Positions 46,752 to 56,143 are shown, numbered from the stretch's first letter. The stretch: DNA of 64,000 nucleotides from Granulimonas faecalis (GCF_022834715.1 NZ_BQKC01000001.1:124001-188000); one strand, 5' to 3'. Notes: generated by a model from the letters alone, not told the origin. A program made the numbers and translations.

Positions 46752-48200
46752 TCAACCAGGCTGCTGGCCTCGGCGAGTGGCGACGTAACGTTGGTTCTTG
46801 CTCCGCGGTTTGTCGGGGAGGGTCCTCAGGAGGAGGCCGCGGTCTGCCATCGGATTGAGGTAGTACGAGGCGACGTACGCCTTGCTGGTATCGAAATGCT
46901 CGGCGACCTCCTCGCGGCTGCGGGGTATGCGGCAAAAGGCGATGACAGCCTCCTCGGAGAGAGGCTCGCCCTCGCCCTCCCTCTCGCGTGTCGACGCATC
47001 TCCGTAGACGGTGACACGAAACTCCCCCCGCCGGTCTTCGAAAACCGGTGGAAGGAGGTCGGCCCTTTCGCATTCGTCGCGGATGACGGGGATGCCCGAG
47101 TGGCGGTTCTCGGCAACTCCTTGAATCTCAAGAATCGAGACGAGGGTCGGGTTGCGCGTCTGCATGTTCGAGACGCCCAGTTCTTCCACGCTCTGACCGC
47201 CGTAGATTCCCCCAGGGTTCGAGCACTCGATCCTATCGGAGTAGATCGTGAGGCGCGTGGGCGTGCCGTTGTTGTAAGGGCCATAGTCACGGTGCATCAG
47301 GGAGTTCGTCACTATCTCGCGAATCGCTCGCTCGGGATATTGAGGAACATCTTTCCGGATGGCTCCCATGATCACGGAGCGCGTCTTCGTATTGCGTGCG
47401 ACAAACGCCATGGTGTCCTCCACAATCTCGTCGATCGTGCCGTCCATGGTCTTGTTGTCCAAAAAGCGGTTCCCCACCTCGTCCTGAGAGATCGAGGGCC
47501 CTGCGACGGCGATCGCCGTGAGACATAGGTTGGGATATTCCTGCTGAGGGTAGTCGCCAAGGGTCATGATTCCGGCCAAAGTGGGCTTTCCCCCTACGAC
47601 AGCGCCCGTGAGGGCGAGGACCTCTTCTTGGCTCCGTTCGGAAAGTCGCATCCTGTTCTTCTGGGCGGCGGAGACGAATGCGGCCGTCTTGGAGTTGTCT
47701 AGCAGGTCTGCGGAGGATCCCTCGGGAATCATACGGTCGGAGCGGGTGCCGTTTTTGAAGGCCTCGATCTCGTAAAGTTCCTGCGGGCTCATGTGGATGT
47801 CCTGGTCACCCGCACGAATATAGGAGCCCTTGGTGATGCCTGCGGTCGTGCGGTAGGCGGGGCGCCTCCCCATGGGCAGGCCTTCGATGATGGCGCCTAC
47901 GATAACGGCGCCGTCTCGTTCGGCTAGGGCGAAGGTCGGGCGCAGCTCGGGAGTCATCTCCTTGCACTGTTCGACGATGTCCCGTTGCACCTTCTGCGCG
48001 TCAAAGACACCAACGGGGGCGAAGCCCTTCCCCTCGTCGATCCCGCAGAGGATGATTCCGCCTTCGGTTTGGTTGGCGAAGCTCGAGAGTGTTTCGTACA
48101 GTTTGGGGGTGCCGCCTCGCGCGGCCTTCACCTCGACGGTCTGTCCCTCGCATTGGAGGGAGGTCACACGGTCCACGGCGGCTTCGACAGTTTGGTCCAT
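46752..48200 (-). CDS. AlbA_2 (Schlafen-like) ATP-binding protein with C-terminal HTH
   Basis: A 482-residue protein. The N-terminal AlbA_2 domain (about residues 15-130) has VEVKAARGGTPKLYETLSSFANQTEGGIILCGIDEG. A GHKL-like ATPase domain follows (about 280-390), with IREIVTNSLMHRDYGPYNNG and ECSNPGGIYGG. The tail resembles a winged helix (SREEVAEHFDTSKAYVASYYL). Such proteins are common in accessory DNA and have been described as regulators or defence-linked factors. GC is lower than in neighbours. It sits between palindromic repeats on both sides, with iterated sites 35-130 bases upstream of its start. Confidence 0.8.
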   Translation of the reverse strand: MDQTVEAAVDRVTSLQCEGQTVEVKAARGGTPKLYETLSSFANQTEGGIILCGIDEGKGFAPVGVFDAQKVQRDIVEQCKEMTPELRPTFALAERDGAVIVGAIIEGLPMGRRPAYRTTAGITKGSYIRAGDQDIHMSPQELYEIEAFKNGTRSDRMIPEGSSADLLDNSKTAAFVSAAQKNRMRLSERSQEEVLALTGAVVGGKPTLAGIMTLGDYPQQEYPNLCLTAIAVAGPSISQDEVGNRFLDNKTMDGTIDEIVEDTMAFVARNTKTRSVIMGAIRKDVPQYPERAIREIVTNSLMHRDYGPYNNGTPTRLTIYSDRIECSNPGGIYGGQSVEELGVSNMQTRNPTLVSILEIQGVAENRHSGIPVIRDECERADLLPPVFEDRRGEFRVTVYGDASTREREGEGEPLSEEAVIAFCRIPRSREEVAEHFDTSKAYVASYYLNPMADRGLLLRTLPDKPRSKNQRYVATRRGQQPG

Positions 48201-48226
48201 AGGTTCCTCGCGATACTTCGCATACT

Positions 48227-48345
48227 CTTTTCTGATATGAGAAGATTATGGCAGAAACTGCTATTTGTCCGCTAAATATAAGAAGAACATCGCAGATTTC
48301 TGCGATGTTCTTCTTATATCAGAAAAGAATGGCAAAAACGCTCCT
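48227..48345. promoter_or_regulatory. Iterated ATATNAGAAGA repeats with a 44-base palindrome upstream of AlbA_2 gene
   Basis: Exact 21-base arms at 48276-48296 and 48299-48319 surround TT. Direct units start at 48235, 48276 and 48316, each reading roughly ATATNAGAARANDATNGCA, about 40 bases apart. A further 12-base inverted pair (CTTTTCTGATAT at 48227-48238, complement at 48316-48327) encloses the palindrome. It resembles an operator array for the gene downstream, possibly bound by its own C-terminal HTH. Confidence 0.65.
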
Positions 48346-48422
48346 TGGTCGACGAGGTGCCTGGGAAAAGGGCCGGACTTTATTGGTGTGGGGTCTAGGG
48401 TCTGGAATCCCATACGGCCGAC

Positions 48423-48645
48423 CCTTCCCGGGGCCGGTTCCGGGAAGGCTGAGGTGCCCCGATGGGCCCTGCGGGCGTCCCCGGCCCGCCCGCAACCGGT
48501 TCCGGGCGGGCGGTTTTCAAAAGAGGAGAAACCAACCCCGCCCGCAATCAGCTCCGGGCGGGAAAACCGTCCCAAAACCCACTCCGGTCGCCCGAATAAC
48601 ATTCAATTGGGAAACTACCGGCGCCCGGAACCGGTTCTGGGCGCC
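48423..48645. repeat. Array of GC-rich hairpins with AACCGGTTC-like cores
   Basis: Four hairpins lie in 223 bases. CCTTCCCGG with complement spans 48423-48448. CCCGCCCG ... CGGGCGGG spans 48485-48510 with AACCGGTT in the centre, and another CCCGCCCG ... CGGGCGGG spans 48537-48562. GGCGCCC ... GGGCGCC spans 48620-48645 around GGAACCGGTTC. The gap 48201-48768 contains no gene I can support; it is made of this array and the iterated sites to its left. Confidence 0.65.
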
Positions 48646-48694
48646 CGGACGCCCGGCCTCGCGCCCTGCCCCCGCAACCCGCTTCCCCGCACGA

Positions 48695-48735
48695 CAAGAA
48701 ACCGGGGCCGGGCGACGCATCCGCCGCCCGGCCCC
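48695..48735 (-). terminator. Terminator of gldA
   Basis: GGGGCCGGGCG at 48704-48714 pairs with CGCCCGGCCCC at 48725-48735. On the minus strand the stem is followed by GGTTTCTTG. It lies 33 bases after the gldA stop. Confidence 0.75.
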
Positions 48736-48768
48736 AGCCGATCCGCCGATTAAAGCCGGCCCGTCCGG

Positions 48769-49878
48769 CTACTCGCAGCAGTCCTCGCCCAAGGCGTAGC
48801 GGCCCAGGGCGTCGGCGCCGAGGATGGCGCTCTCCACCATGTCCACGGTCACCTCGAAGGGCATGTTGCCCATGGTGTCGCCGGGGGCGCAGGCGGCCTC
48901 GGCCACGGCGCGGACCTTCTCGGGCGTGACGTCGGTGACGCCGATCTGCGCCAGGGTCACGGGCAGGCCCACCTCGCAGCAGAATCCGATGACCTCGTCC
49001 AGCTGCTCGGACGGCGCGTCCTCCAGCACCAGCTGCACGAGGGTGCCAAAGGCCACCTTCTCGCCGTGGTACATGCCATGGGTCTCGGGCAGCTGCGTGA
49101 GGCCGTTGTGCACGGCGTGGGCGCAGGCGAGGCCGCACGACTCGAAGCCGATGCCGCTGAGCAGCGTGTTGGCTTCAACGATATGCTCCACGGCCTTGGT
49201 GGCGGCGCCGGCCTCGAGGGCCACCTTGGCCTTCACGCCGTCGGCCATGAGGGTCCTGTAGCAGAGCTCGGCCAGGGCAAGGGCCGCCATGGTGGACTTG
49301 CCGCCGGCACAGGTGCCGGCGTCGGCGTCCACGCAGGCCTTGGCCTCGAACCAGGTGGCCAGGGCGTCGCCCATGCCGGAGACCGTGAGGCGCACGGGTG
49401 AGGCCGCGATCACCGTGGTGTCCATGAGGACGATGTTGGGGTTGGACGGCAGGAACAGGTACTCGTCGAAGGCGCCGTCGTCGGTGTAGAGGACCGAGAG
49501 GGCCGAGCAGGGCGCGTCGGAGGAGGCGATGGTGGGGCAGATCACCACGGGCGCGCCCTCGTAGAAGGCCACGGCTTTGGCGGTGTCGAGCACCTTGCCT
49601 CCGCCCACGCCCACGACCACGTCGCAGCCCTGCCCAGCCACGACGCCGCGGATGCGCTCCACCTCGCCCTTGCTGCACTCGCCGTTGAAGTCCTCGAAGA
49701 CCACGGTGGCGTCCGCGGTCTCGAAGCCGCCGGCGATCTTGTCGCCCACGCGCCTCTTGCCGCTGGGGCTGCAGATGACGAGGGCCTTGGAGCCGAGCGG
49801 CGTCACGTAGGTGCCCAGGTTGGCGAGCTCGTCGGGACCCTGGATGTACTTGCTGGGGCTGTTGTAGATCTTGGCCAT
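48769..49878 (-). CDS. gldA: Glycerol dehydrogenase
   Basis: A 369-residue iron-containing/zinc alcohol dehydrogenase-type enzyme. VVGVGGGKVLDTAKAVAFY binds NAD. The metal ligands are expected in GMGDALATWFEA and in HAVHNGLTQLPETHGMYHGEKVAFG. It interconverts glycerol and dihydroxyacetone in the cytoplasm. Length and residues are normal for GldA. The upstream gap holds GGTATTTACC (49898-49907) and a TTACC-N12-GGTAA pair that may be regulatory. It is monocistronic. Confidence 0.92.
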   Translation of the reverse strand: MAKIYNSPSKYIQGPDELANLGTYVTPLGSKALVICSPSGKRRVGDKIAGGFETADATVVFEDFNGECSKGEVERIRGVVAGQGCDVVVGVGGGKVLDTAKAVAFYEGAPVVICPTIASSDAPCSALSVLYTDDGAFDEYLFLPSNPNIVLMDTTVIAASPVRLTVSGMGDALATWFEAKACVDADAGTCAGGKSTMAALALAELCYRTLMADGVKAKVALEAGAATKAVEHIVEANTLLSGIGFESCGLACAHAVHNGLTQLPETHGMYHGEKVAFGTLVQLVLEDAPSEQLDEVIGFCCEVGLPVTLAQIGVTDVTPEKVRAVAEAACAPGDTMGNMPFEVTVDMVESAILGADALGRYALGEDCCE

Positions 49879-49999
49879 GGATAGCTTCTTTCTGAATGGT
49901 ATTTACCTACGTTCGATATGGTAATGGATTTCAAGTGACGTTAATGACACGGAGGCGAGGGTGCACAATAGGGGTGTAGCCGACAAGGGGAGGTACGCG

Positions 50000-50773
50000 A
50001 TGGCCGGGCGCAGGAACTGGACCGAGCAGGAGTATCTGGCCGCGCTGGTGCTCTACCTCACGGTGCCTTCGGGGCGTCATGACAGCAGGAACCCGCGGGT
50101 CAGAGAGCTTGCGGAGGCCATGGGCCGCACATCGGGGTCCGTGGTCATGCGTCTCGCGAACTTCCGCGCCTGCGACCCCAACGCGGGCACCGTCGGCCTC
50201 ACCCATATCTCCCAGGGGGATGTGGCCCTCTGGGAGCGGTACCTTTCGGACCCCGAGGGTACCGTGGAGGCGGCCGTCGGTGCCTTCGACGCGGTGATGG
50301 GATCGGCGGGCCTCGACGGCGAGTCGTCGGTGGAGGACGTGCTCGTGGCCGACGACCTCGTGCTCCCCCAGGTCACCACGCGCGAGGCCGTGGTGAGCCA
50401 GCGCGTCAATCAGAGCTACTTTCGCAACGCGCTGCTCGACAACTACGGGGAGCGCTGCTGCGTGACGGGCATCTCGGTGCCGAGCCTGCTGGTGGCGAGC
50501 CATATCAAGCCGTGGGCGGCGTCGGAGGGGCCCGAGGAGCGCCTGACCGCGGCCAACGGCCTGCTGCTCAACGCGCTGCACGATCGCGCCTTCGACCAGG
50601 GGTACCTGACGCTGGGCTTCGACGGTCGCATGCGGGTCTCGTCCAAGCTGCCCCACGGCGGAGGCAACGACATCCTATGGCGCTGCGACGGGCTCGCCGT
50701 CGCCCGTCCCAAGCGCCTGCCTCCGGCCCGCGAGTTCGTGGAATATCACCAAGACGTTGTCTTCAAGGGCTGA
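50000..50773 (+). CDS. HNH endonuclease (HNH_2-type)
   Basis: A 257-residue protein. The N-terminal part (RRNWTEQEYLAALVLYL) is helical, with a domain often seen before HNH_2. The C-terminal nuclease has CCVTGISVPSLLVASHIKPWAAS and NGLLLNALHDRAFDQG, giving the His-Asn-His pattern. Such genes occur in restriction and accessory clusters. AGGGGAGGT precedes ATG at 50000; a GTG at 49961 with its own GGAGG is a possible alternative start. It is followed by the helicase locus on the same strand. Confidence 0.8.
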   Translation: MAGRRNWTEQEYLAALVLYLTVPSGRHDSRNPRVRELAEAMGRTSGSVVMRLANFRACDPNAGTVGLTHISQGDVALWERYLSDPEGTVEAAVGAFDAVMGSAGLDGESSVEDVLVADDLVLPQVTTREAVVSQRVNQSYFRNALLDNYGERCCVTGISVPSLLVASHIKPWAASEGPEERLTAANGLLLNALHDRAFDQGYLTLGFDGRMRVSSKLPHGGGNDILWRCDGLAVARPKRLPPAREFVEYHQDVVFKG

Positions 50774-50855
50774 GATGTGACGTTTCCCCTGGTATCTCCC
50801 AATGCAAGAAAGACGCGGCATCACCCAGGCTACGGTCTTGCCGGAGGTGGGGACT

Positions 50856-51248
50856 GTGGCTGACGATGAGCGCGACCGGTCCGGGGGAGTCTATCTGAGC
50901 CGGGTCACCTGGCCGGCCGCAGAGGGCGTGGACGAGGGTCGCTTCCTCGTGCACGGGGCCGACGCCGCGGCGTTCTTCCGTGCCCCCGCACGAGGAATCC
51001 TCTCGTGGGGCGCCGAGCCGATGCCCTTCAAGGCGCATGCCGTCGAGGGCGGGGCCGTCCTCTCGGGTCCGGCCGTCGAGGCGGCTGCCGGCGAGCTGGC
51101 CGGTGTCGGCTCCCTCGCATTGTTCCGTCATATCGGCGACGGCCGTTATGAGGGACGCGTCCTGCACCGTGACGATGAGATCGAGGCCGCCAGCGAGACA
51201 AGCGGCATGGGCCCGGTGCGGACATCGTGGTGGATGAGAATAACTTGA
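50856..51248 (+). CDS. Small protein of unknown function before the helicase
   Basis: A 130-residue frame starting at GTG with GGAGGTGG 5 bases upstream. Sequence such as LFRHIGDGRYEGRVLHRDDEIEAA suggests a small folded domain, but I recognise no family. It lies 42 bases before the helicase and could be an operon partner. It may be less certain than its neighbours. Confidence 0.45.
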   Translation: MADDERDRSGGVYLSRVTWPAAEGVDEGRFLVHGADAAAFFRAPARGILSWGAEPMPFKAHAVEGGAVLSGPAVEAAAGELAGVGSLALFRHIGDGRYEGRVLHRDDEIEAASETSGMGPVRTSWWMRIT

Positions 51249-51290
51249 TCCCTCTTCCTCCCTGTGGGATTGTTGCCACAGGAGGTCGCC

Positions 51291-54239
51291 ATGAGTATGC
51301 CTGCCCAGCGTATAGACGCAACTATCGCCGAGGACATCTCGGCATCGGCCGCCACCGCCCTCGTTGACTGGACGGTCATGTCTAGGGAGGAGCTGCGTCC
51401 CCGGCTGCTTGTAAACAACCACAAGGCCGGGGAGAAGGTGCTCGCGCATCTGCTTCGCGAGCTCAGAGGATGTGACTCGTTCGACTTTTCCGTGGCGTTC
51501 GTTCGGGAAAGCGGTCTGATCCTCATCGCCGACGTCCTCGAGGAGCTCGCCGCCCGCGGAGTCCGTGGACGCATCCTGACAGGTACATATCTCACGTTTA
51601 ACGAGCCTCGTGCATTTCGGCGGCTACTCGCTATGGAGAACGTGGATGTGCGCGTCTTCAACGGGAGCCTTCACTCCAAGGGTTATTTCTTCCATCATGC
51701 CGGATCCACCCACTTGATCGTCGGTAGCGCGAATCTTACGGACACCGCACTCACGGCCAATCAGGAATGGAACATTGCCCTCTCGTCGACTGACGACGGC
51801 GATCTGGTGCGCAGCTCTCGCCGGGAGTTCGAGCGTCTCTGGCATCACGAGAAGACCTCCGAGCTTTCGGAGGGATGGATCGAGGAGTACGAGCGCTTCT
51901 ATCGAGAGCGGCAAAGGGTTCAGGCAGCCTCGTTCACGCAGACCCTCGATGGGTCCATGGTGGCGCCGAACGCCATGCAGGAGCGCGCCCTTCTCGGCAT
52001 CGACGAGGTACGACGGCATGGTGGTGATAAGGCGCTTGTGGTCTCTGCAACGGGAACGGGCAAGACCTACCTCGCGGCGTTTGACGTTCGGGCGTGTCGG
52101 CCGCGACGTATGCTTTTCGTGGTACACCGCGAGCGAATCGCGCGGGCGGCTATGGAGAGCTTCAGGCGCGTTTTGCCCAAGGGCACGACCATGGGGCTTT
52201 ATGCGGGCGGGGAGCGCACGCCCGATGCCGATTGCGTCTTTGCCACCGTCCAGACTCTTTCGCGACCCGATCATCTGAACTGCTTTGCCCCCGATGCATT
52301 CGATTACATCGTCATCGACGAGGTGCATCGTGCCGGAGCGGCATCCTACCGACGGCTTCTCGACCACTTTGACCCGGCCTTCCTGCTGGGGATGAGCGCC
52401 ACGCCCGAACGCATGGACGGGTTCGACATCTATGCGCTGTTCGACCACAACATCGCGTACGAGATCCACCTGCAGGATGCCCTCGAGTACGACCTGCTGA
52501 CCCCGTTCCATTACTTCGGGGTTGCGGATGTGGAGGTCGATGGTCAGCCCCTCGAGGAGAAGGCCGACTTCTCGCGTCTTGTGGCAGATGAGCGCATGAG
52601 GCATCTGGCCGAGGCCGTGGAGCGCTACGGCTATTCCGGCGACAAGGTGCGCGGCCTCGTCTTTTGCTCGCGTAACGACGAGGCGGCCGCGATGGCTGAG
52701 CGGTTCTGCGATATGGGCTATCGTGCCATGGCCCTTTCGGGTTCCACTTCCGACGGTGAGCGTGAGCGGGCCATCGAGCGCCTCGAGATGGAGGAGTGCC
52801 CCGAGGCCCTTGACTACCTGTTCACGGTGGACATCTTCAACGAGGGTGTGGATATCCCCGCAGTCAACCAAGTGGTTATGTTGCGACCCACCCAGTCGGC
52901 CATTGTTTTCGTGCAGCAGCTGGGACGAGGCCTCCGTCGTGCAGAAGGCAAGGATTACGTGGTCGTCATAGATTTCATTGGGAACTACCAGGGGAATTAC
53001 CTGATTCCCATAGCCTTGTTCGGTGACAGGACCGGGGCCCGCGAAAGACTCCGGCGCCTGGTTTCCGGTGGCTCCGCGGAACTGCCCGGTGCGTCTACGG
53101 TGACGTTCGACTCGGTGGCTGCCAAGACGGTCATAGCGGCGGTCAACCAGTCGAACATGACAAGGGTGGGAGAACTCAAGCGTGCCTATCGGGAGGTCAA
53201 GGCCAAGGTGGGTAAGGTGCCGACTCTCGAGGAGTTCGACCGTCTGGGGTCGCTCGACCCCACATGCTTTTTCGAGTCCTCGTTGGGCAGCTACGACGGC
53301 TTCCTCTCGAAGTACGAGCCCGACTACACCGTGCGCTTCTCGGAAGTGCAGCGCGACCTTCTGAGGTTCGCTTCCGTCGAGTTTGGCGCAGGCAAGCGGC
53401 TCGCCGAGTTGGCGCTTATCGAGAATCTGCTGGTAAGGTCCAAAGTCACTCTCAACAGTGTCGCCGAGGACCTCCGGGCTGAGGTGGAGGGTTGGGACGA
53501 TGGCTTCGGGGTGGGGTTGAGTTTCGATTCCTGTCTGATGCAGGTGCGAAACGGCTCCAGCGTTCTCGACCTCTCGTGGTATGAGAAGAAGGACCAGGGC
53601 AAGTTCCCGCCCATGGCCGTACTGGACGGCGATGTCGTGAGACGTTCTCCCGAACTAGAGGCGGCCCTGACTCAGCCATGGGCCAGGGAGTTCTTCGGCC
53701 AGATGACCGAGTTGACAGCGGTGGCGCGCGGCCTGCATCGACGCGACTACGGCAGCCCGTTCAACGATCGCCCCTTCTGTATCGGTCAGCGGTATACACG
53801 AAAGGACGCATGTCGGCTTGCCTGCTGGGAGCAAAACGTCACGGCCCAGAACATCGGCGGGTACCTGTTCAAGGACGACGACTGGCTCGTCTTTGTGACT
53901 TACAAGAAGGATGAGGGAATATCCGACACCATCAAGTATCACGATTACTTCGTGAACCGGTCGACACTGCACTGGATGTCAAAGAACCGGCGGACCAGCA
54001 CGAGCAAAGACGGCGTCAAACTTTCTGCTTTTGACCCTGACGTGACCCGCATCCATCTGTTTGTGAAGAAGGACGACAACGAGGGCACCGACCACTACTA
54101 TCTGGGCACCATGCGTCCGGGCGAACTCGTGGACTCGTCTCTTCTCGACAAGGGCCAGCCTGTCTCCGTCTTCGAGACCGAGTTTACGCTCGACCATCCT
54201 GTGGACCAGGGCATCTACGACTACATCGTGGGGGCTTAG
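51291..54239 (+). CDS. PLD-nuclease/DEAD-helicase/DUF3427 fusion protein
   Basis: A 982-residue protein. An N-terminal phospholipase D-like nuclease domain (about residues 30-190) carries the HxK region HSKGYFFHHAGSTHLIVGSANLTDTAL. The superfamily 2 helicase core (about 215-580) has ATGTGKT, IDEVHRAG, SATPERMDG and QLGRGLRRAEG. The C-terminal DUF3427 region follows. It acts on nucleic acids in the cytoplasm; restriction or repair is likely. AGGAGGT precedes ATG. Its stop overlaps the convergent NUDIX gene by 4 bases. Confidence 0.88.
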   Translation: MSMPAQRIDATIAEDISASAATALVDWTVMSREELRPRLLVNNHKAGEKVLAHLLRELRGCDSFDFSVAFVRESGLILIADVLEELAARGVRGRILTGTYLTFNEPRAFRRLLAMENVDVRVFNGSLHSKGYFFHHAGSTHLIVGSANLTDTALTANQEWNIALSSTDDGDLVRSSRREFERLWHHEKTSELSEGWIEEYERFYRERQRVQAASFTQTLDGSMVAPNAMQERALLGIDEVRRHGGDKALVVSATGTGKTYLAAFDVRACRPRRMLFVVHRERIARAAMESFRRVLPKGTTMGLYAGGERTPDADCVFATVQTLSRPDHLNCFAPDAFDYIVIDEVHRAGAASYRRLLDHFDPAFLLGMSATPERMDGFDIYALFDHNIAYEIHLQDALEYDLLTPFHYFGVADVEVDGQPLEEKADFSRLVADERMRHLAEAVERYGYSGDKVRGLVFCSRNDEAAAMAERFCDMGYRAMALSGSTSDGERERAIERLEMEECPEALDYLFTVDIFNEGVDIPAVNQVVMLRPTQSAIVFVQQLGRGLRRAEGKDYVVVIDFIGNYQGNYLIPIALFGDRTGARERLRRLVSGGSAELPGASTVTFDSVAAKTVIAAVNQSNMTRVGELKRAYREVKAKVGKVPTLEEFDRLGSLDPTCFFESSLGSYDGFLSKYEPDYTVRFSEVQRDLLRFASVEFGAGKRLAELALIENLLVRSKVTLNSVAEDLRAEVEGWDDGFGVGLSFDSCLMQVRNGSSVLDLSWYEKKDQGKFPPMAVLDGDVVRRSPELEAALTQPWAREFFGQMTELTAVARGLHRRDYGSPFNDRPFCIGQRYTRKDACRLACWEQNVTAQNIGGYLFKDDDWLVFVTYKKDEGISDTIKYHDYFVNRSTLHWMSKNRRTSTSKDGVKLSAFDPDVTRIHLFVKKDDNEGTDHYYLGTMRPGELVDSSLLDKGQPVSVFETEFTLDHPVDQGIYDYIVGA

Positions 54240-54625
54240 GCAAGGGGTCCTTCGAGTTTCTCGACCACTTCAAGATCGGCGGGCAGCCAGTGTACCGCCT
54301 GCAGGTTGTCCTTTTGAACCCAGCGGAGGTGGCTGTGGGCATGGAGATGCAGGGTCCCATCGACGATCCTGCAGGTGAAACACTCCATGGATAGATGGAA
54401 GTCGGGGTAGTCGTACTCGACAGTCACGAAGTGGCAGCCGTCTCCCACGGTCACCTCGAGCTCCTCCCGGATCTCGCGGACACAGGCTTCCCACCCGGTT
54501 TCTCCCGTCTCGAGTTTGCCGCCGGGGAACTCCCACCCTCCGGCCATGGGGCCGTAGCCGCGCTGGGCTGCAAGGATGCGGTTCCCGTCTACGATGATGG
54601 CGGCGGCTACGTGCAGGGTCTTCAT
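54236..54625 (-). CDS. NUDIX hydrolase, MutT-like
   Basis: A 129-residue (d)NTP pyrophosphohydrolase. The Nudix box reads GGKLETGETGWEACVREIREELEV with REIREEL intact. AAAIIVDGNRILAAQRGYG fits MutT, which removes 8-oxo-dGTP. The start MKTLHV was selected as the family-like N-terminus; GGGAGCG lies upstream. It is convergent and overlaps the helicase stop by 4 bases, a tight arrangement that may link the two. Confidence 0.88.
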   Translation of the reverse strand: MKTLHVAAAIIVDGNRILAAQRGYGPMAGGWEFPGGKLETGETGWEACVREIREELEVTVGDGCHFVTVEYDYPDFHLSMECFTCRIVDGTLHLHAHSHLRWVQKDNLQAVHWLPADLEVVEKLEGPLA

Positions 54626-54759
54626 GGTCAAGGACGCTCCCTTCGAGACGGACCCGCCCAGGCTACCCCACACCGGCTCGCGATGAAAGATCCTCACTCG
54701 GCCGACTGCCCTCGGCGAGCGCCCACGGGGCTGCGCGCCTGAGTGAGTTGGCTTGGGGT

Positions 54760-54818
54760 CTTCGGTGTGCGGATTTGGCACTCACCGAGCTTCGGTGTGC
54801 GGGTTTTCACTCATCGAG
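54760..54818. repeat. Tandem CTTCGGTGTGCGG repeat, copies B and C
   Basis: Two 29-30 base units, at 54760-54789 and 54790-54818, share CTTCGGTGTGCGG at the start and CTCACCGAG/CTCATCGAG at the end. They match the unit at 127-155. The surrounding gap 54626-54964 has further degraded pieces (for example GCTCACTGAACG) and no gene I can support. Confidence 0.6.
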
Positions 54819-54964
54819 ACCTCCAAGGGTGCTCACTGAACGCCTCAGCCCACCAAGACCTCCGAGGGCGCGCACCAAAGCGTCTGCCCCTGCCCCCGTT
54901 ACCGCCCCGCAACGGCCGCGGTGTAGCATCCCTCCAAAGAGAGAGCCCGGCCCGAGGGAGCACC

Positions 54965-56143
54965 ATGATCAACGAGCAGATGTACGCCTACGGCGCCCAG
55001 AAGTCCTCCATCCGCGAGATCGCCGCCTGGGGCGCCGCCCGCGCCGCCCAGATCGGCGCCGAGAACGTCTTCGACTTCTCCCTCGGCAACCCCAGCGTCC
55101 CCGCCCCGCCGCAGGTAAACGAGGCCATCGTGCGCGCGCTTGCCCTGCCGCCCACGGAGCTCCACGGCTATACCCCCGCCGCCGGCCTGCCCGCCTGCCG
55201 CGAGGCCGTGGCCACCTCCCTCAACCGGCGCTTCGGCACCGGTTACGGCCCCGGCGACGTCTTCATGACCGTGGGCGCTGCCGCCTCGCTCTCCTGTACC
55301 TTCAAGGCCGTGGTCAACCCCGGCGACGAGGTCATCGTCATCGCGCCGTACTTCCCCGAGTACCGCGTGTGGATCGAGACCTCCGGCGCCACCTGCGTGG
55401 AGGTGCCGGCCGACCCGGTCACCTTCGACCTCGACGTCGACGCCGTCGCCGCCGCCCTCACGGCGCGCACCAAGGCCGTGGTCGTCAACTCGCCCAACAA
55501 CCCCGTGGGCGTGGTCTACGGCACCGAGACGCTCACCCGCCTGGCCGTGGCACTCGAGGAGGCCGAGCGCACGTTCGACACCTCCATCTACCTCGTGTCC
55601 GACGAGCCCTACCGCGAGATCGTCTACGGGGCGGAGGTCCCTTGGGTGCCCGGCGTCTACGGCCGCACCGTCGTGTGCTACTCCTACTCCAAGAGCCTGT
55701 CTCTGCCCGGCGAGCGCATCGGCTGGGTGCTCGTGCCCGACACCAACCCCGACCACGACGAGCTCGTGGACGCTGTGGCCGGCGCCGCCCGCGCCCTGGG
55801 CTTCGTCTGCGCCCCCTCGCTCTTCCAGCGTGTGATCGTGGACTGCGTGGACGTCCCGGCCGACGTCGCCGCCTATGCCGAGAACCGGGCCCTGCTCTGC
55901 GAGGGCCTCAAGGCCCTGGGCTACGAGTATGTGGAGCCACAGGGCGCCTTCTACCTGTGGGTAAAGGCGCTGGATCCCGACGCCCAAGCGTTCTTCGAGC
56001 GCGCCCGCGAGTTCGAGCTGCTGCCCGTGCCCAGCGACTCCTTCGGCTGCGGCGGTTGGGTGCGCGTGGGCTACTGCGTCTCCCGCGACACCATCGAGAG
56101 GTCCATGGCGGCGTGGGAGGCCCTGGCAAAGAGCTACCGTTAG
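54965..56143 (+). CDS. PLP-dependent class I/II aminotransferase
   Basis: A 392-residue fold-type I aminotransferase. The PLP Lys is K243 in SYSKSLSLPGERIGW; VNSPNNPVG and SDEPYRE are conserved cofactor contacts. It resembles the broad aspartate/alanine-like group common in anaerobes; donor and acceptor cannot be fixed by eye. ATG follows GAGGGAGCA, part of a weak GGGAG site. The PHP hydrolase follows after 38 bases. Confidence 0.87.
   Translation: MINEQMYAYGAQKSSIREIAAWGAARAAQIGAENVFDFSLGNPSVPAPPQVNEAIVRALALPPTELHGYTPAAGLPACREAVATSLNRRFGTGYGPGDVFMTVGAAASLSCTFKAVVNPGDEVIVIAPYFPEYRVWIETSGATCVEVPADPVTFDLDVDAVAAALTARTKAVVVNSPNNPVGVVYGTETLTRLAVALEEAERTFDTSIYLVSDEPYREIVYGAEVPWVPGVYGRTVVCYSYSKSLSLPGERIGWVLVPDTNPDHDELVDAVAGAARALGFVCAPSLFQRVIVDCVDVPADVAAYAENRALLCEGLKALGYEYVEPQGAFYLWVKALDPDAQAFFERAREFELLPVPSDSFGCGGWVRVGYCVSRDTIERSMAAWEALAKSYR

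Noticed and set aside
48423-48735. CRISPR-like array
   Set aside because: The units are hairpins of differing arm sequence and spacing with no uniform repeats or spacers, and no cas genes are near.
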